Shown: positions 63,538 through 64,000 of the stretch, in pieces
How positions within the stretch are numbered: the first letter of the stretch is position 1
Layout: each line of letters starts with the position of its first letter
Assembly: GCF_000378765.1 (NCBI RefSeq)
Contig: NZ_KB905343.1
Span: 339,530 to 403,529 of the forward strand
Length of the DNA stretch: 64,000 nucleotides
Source of the DNA: Psychroflexus tropicus DSM 15496
Lineage (GTDB): Bacteria > Bacteroidota > Bacteroidia > Flavobacteriales > Flavobacteriaceae
Reading direction: 5' to 3'
Notes under the pieces: model-generated
Told to the model about the DNA's origin: nothing
The model's database searches: none
The model's input: the letters and a program-made list of their open reading frames with translations, nothing else
Translations under genes and position numbers: made by a program

Positions 63538-63668
63538 GCTCCGAAAACATTAATAATTTTTTTCAAAGTAAAGTTGGATATAGCGTCCTGGCATTTATCG
63601 CCTCAGGCTTGTTGATTTACGGACTCTTAAAGTTGATAAAAGCCAGATACAAAGTTTTAGGACTTTAA
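63516..63668 (+). pseudogene. Truncated C-terminal remnant of a DUF1206-like membrane protein
   Basis: A frame open from 63516 to a stop at 63666-63668 (50 codons, no ATG) reads SENINNFFQSKVGYSVLAFI then ASGLLIYGLLKLIKARYKVL. The final helix followed by Lys-Ala-Arg-Tyr is the end pattern of DUF1206 proteins. The 5' part of the gene is absent, and the frame overlaps the DUF4235 gene by 22 bases, so a deletion probably joined them. Confidence 0.6.
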
Positions 63669-63711
63669 TTTATATTCTGTTTTCTGTTGATGCTAATTTT
63701 TTAAACAGTGG

Positions 63712-63804
63712 ATGCAAACTTATACCAACATTCAAAACCCGGGTTTGCCTCAGGACTTAGAAGACCAGATCTCCAGTTTTAAAGCCCAGCTAAGGGGATC
63801 TTAG
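63712..63804 (+). pseudogene. C-terminal remnant of a second ppk2 gene
   Basis: Thirty codons plus stop: MQTYTNIQNPGLPQDLEDQI then SSFKAQLRGS. It aligns without gaps to the end of the intact ppk2 product (MQTYTDIQNPSLPEELQNQI then DSYKQQLLKS). Only the last ~10% remains, without promoter or start, so it is not functional. Confidence 0.85.
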
Positions 63805-63944
63805 ATTTCTGAGTGACCAGTTTTGATTTGTCGTAAACAATTAGTTGACAATCAAAAATTGGGGAACGTAAGTAAAACCATATGGCAGTCTTGCACCTTC
63901 GCTCAAATGCTCAATCACATTTATTATCGCTCGGTCGTTTTCAA

Positions 63945-63960
63945 TCCCGAAGCCTCGGGA
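63945..63960. repeat. Short GC-rich hairpin
   Basis: TCCCGA / TCGGGA with a 4-base loop. It is of the kind common between Flavobacterial genes. The surrounding 63805-64000 holds no gene I can support; a minus-strand frame of about 45 codons (63841-63977) lacks a start in the window. Confidence 0.5.
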
Positions 63961-64000
63961 GTATTTTCACTGAGGATTCACAGGAAACTAATGGTACAGA

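Noticed and set aside
63841..63977. Minus-strand frame of about 45 codons near the window end
   Set aside because: No start codon in the window, no recognised family, and it runs through a GC hairpin; could be chance.

Overview
The window looks like chromosomal DNA of a marine member of the Flavobacteriaceae (Bacteroidota). The reasons are low GC, promoters with the Bacteroidota -7 element TAnnTTTG rather than Shine-Dalgarno-led starts, a SusC/SusD pair, a cyclophilin-FKBP fusion, PagL-like and DUF2490 outer-membrane proteins, and palindromic GC-rich intergenic repeats in an AT-rich background. No tRNA, rRNA, CRISPR array, prophage or intact insertion sequence was seen.

Layout. 1-8.1 kb: birA, a PagL-like deacylase, rpsU, a DUF2797 protein, a GH3-type adenylating enzyme, a small membrane protein overlapping an Smr protein, the cyclophilin-FKBP fusion and serine deaminase. 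8.2-17.3 kb: dnaK, then a same-strand run pyrR-pyrB-(110-aa protein)-rnz-pdxH-sixA-ppk1-ppx. 17.3-27.6 kb: a decayed sulfotransferase gene, then nucleotide and envelope housekeeping (purE, purK, a lone histidine kinase, obg, adk, hpt, a DegP/Q protease, dapF-GNAT-mltG). 27.7-35.4 kb: penicillin-acylase-family Ntn hydrolase under a palindromic operator, an ABC-F ATPase, a thioredoxin-fold lipoprotein without CxxC, and typA. 35.4-48.3 kb: mostly minus-strand secreted or outer-membrane proteins, a LytS/LytTR two-component pair, an M20 peptidase, a processive GT2 and a CNNM/CorC transporter. 48.5-54.3 kb: a SusC-SusD-surface lipoprotein operon. 54.3-59.2 kb: a LysR regulator divergent from dabB-dabA, a two-gene inorganic-carbon uptake system. 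59.2-64 kb: an EamA exporter, an XRE regulator with membrane partner behind a palindromic operator, a small GIY-YIG nuclease gene set between blocks of nested palindromic repeats, ppk2, a DUF4235 protein, and two truncated gene tails (DUF1206-like and a second ppk2).

How genes work together. Polyphosphate metabolism recurs: ppk1 makes it, ppx degrades it, ppk2 uses it for nucleotide phosphorylation, and a ppk2 relic lies near the window end. Purine supply is linked by purE/purK, hpt and adk. Envelope stress and cell-wall functions include DegP/Q, MltG, DapF and the acylase. The most unusual parts are the GIY-YIG gene framed by repeats that share sequence on both sides and contain hairpins inside hairpins, the DabAB system in an apparent heterotroph, and several promoter-overlapping palindromes. 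Translations, motifs and repeats were read by eye; no database search was run.
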